Shown here piece by piece: positions 6,668-6,831 of a stretch of 6,831 nucleotides of DNA (position 1 is its first letter; every line of letters starts with the position of its first letter). The position numbers and the translations under genes were made by a program. Below the pieces are notes generated by a model. That model did not search any database, was not told the DNA's origin, and worked only from the letters and a program-made list of their open reading frames with translations. The stretch is from Oligoflexales bacterium (GTDB lineage: Bacteria > Bdellovibrionota > Oligoflexia > Oligoflexales > Oligoflexaceae): assembly GCA_015232735.1 (NCBI GenBank), contig JADFZC010000136.1:1-6831 (forward strand). The letters run 5' to 3'.

Positions 6668-6831
6668 TCAAAATAGCAAATAACTTTCAGCGATATCACC
6701 CAGTCGTTGCAATCCTCTCCAAATAATGATTATTCCTGGTCCTTTATCACCCTTGCGACTTGCCTCCCCTAATTTGGCCATCCATCTTATTTCTTCCCTG
6801 ACGGCTTTAGGCTTAGGCGAAACCTTCCAAA
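6668..6831 (-). CDS. IS4-superfamily transposase, C-terminal 53 residues (gene enters from the right edge)
   Basis: The frame is open from the window edge to the TGA at 6670-6668. The residues include EEIRWMAKLGEASRKGDKGPG (about 12-32) followed by IIIIWRGLQRLGDIAESYLLF (33-53). The pattern (hydrophobic)-W-(M/I)-A-x-LGG-x-x-x-R-K-x-D-G-x-PG...WRG-(L/W)-x-RL-x-D is the characteristic tail of IS4-family DDE transposases of the IS50/ISPepr1 type, where this segment follows the catalytic YREKW region. The second glycine of the usual LGG is Glu here, and the DDE residues lie outside the window, so whether the enzyme is functional cannot be judged. No frameshift is visible in the part present. Confidence 0.8.
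   Translation of the reverse strand, partial: WKVSPKPKAVREEIRWMAKLGEASRKGDKGPGIIIIWRGLQRLGDIAESYLLF

Larger units (their letters stand above)
6643..6831 (-). mobile_element. Insertion sequence end, IS4 superfamily (IS50-like terminus), continuing past the right edge
   Basis: The element is defined by the transposase C-terminus at 6668-6831 and the IS50-like terminal repeat at 6643-6661. Only the transposase 3' side is in the window. The presumed outer boundary is 6643, and the nine bases just outside (GGCAACGCC, 6634-6642) are the candidate target duplication; they begin with G and end with C, as Tn5 targets prefer. Its transposase reads toward thrA, so transcription from the element could enter the operon. 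Confidence 0.75.

Noticed and set aside
6514..6699. 61-codon minus-strand ORF spanning the IS boundary
   Set aside because: It begins out of frame within the transposase tail, crosses the terminal repeat and reads through both hairpins. The product is not recognisable, and the transposase frame explains its first part.

Overview
The window holds a compact threonine-biosynthesis operon read entirely from the minus strand. In transcription order (right to left) it contains a fused aspartokinase/homoserine dehydrogenase (thrA), a GHMP-type homoserine kinase (thrB), a threonine synthase with an N-terminal zinc-ribbon-like motif (thrC), a soluble PAS-domain sensor histidine kinase, and the first 155 codons of an ETFB-lysine-methyltransferase-like (METTL20-type) SAM methyltransferase that runs off the left edge. 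No plus-strand gene is credible; the long plus-strand open frames are antisense shadows of these genes.

The right edge is the end of an insertion sequence. From 6831 to 6668 the minus strand encodes the last 53 residues of an IS4-superfamily transposase. Seven bases past its stop lies a 19-bp sequence (6643-6661) that closely matches the end of IS50/Tn5. The element therefore sits in the thr leader and points toward thrA, about 220 bp from the likely thrA start. The remaining leader (6420-6642) carries two tandem hairpins, a nine-codon ORF with a good ribosome binding site, two more dyads and a possible extended -10 promoter.

ThrA supplies both the aspartokinase and homoserine dehydrogenase steps, ThrB phosphorylates homoserine, and ThrC converts phosphohomoserine to threonine. 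Aspartate-semialdehyde dehydrogenase is not in the window. Both regulatory ACT modules of ThrA keep the glutamine motifs linked to threonine feedback. The kinase and methyltransferase follow on the same strand with gaps of 81 and 17 bp and no visible terminator, so they may be co-transcribed, although no biochemical link to threonine is evident.

The organism is a bacterium of roughly 50% GC. The ThrA fusion, GHMP ThrB, zinc-ribbon ThrC, PAS kinase and IS4-type element together would suit a Desulfobacterota/deltaproteobacterial or related Gram-negative genome. This is an inference, and the sequence does not settle it. I found no tRNA, rRNA, CRISPR array or clearly new multi-gene system. The most unusual parts are the remodelled, structured thr leader and the kinase-methyltransferase tail of the operon.
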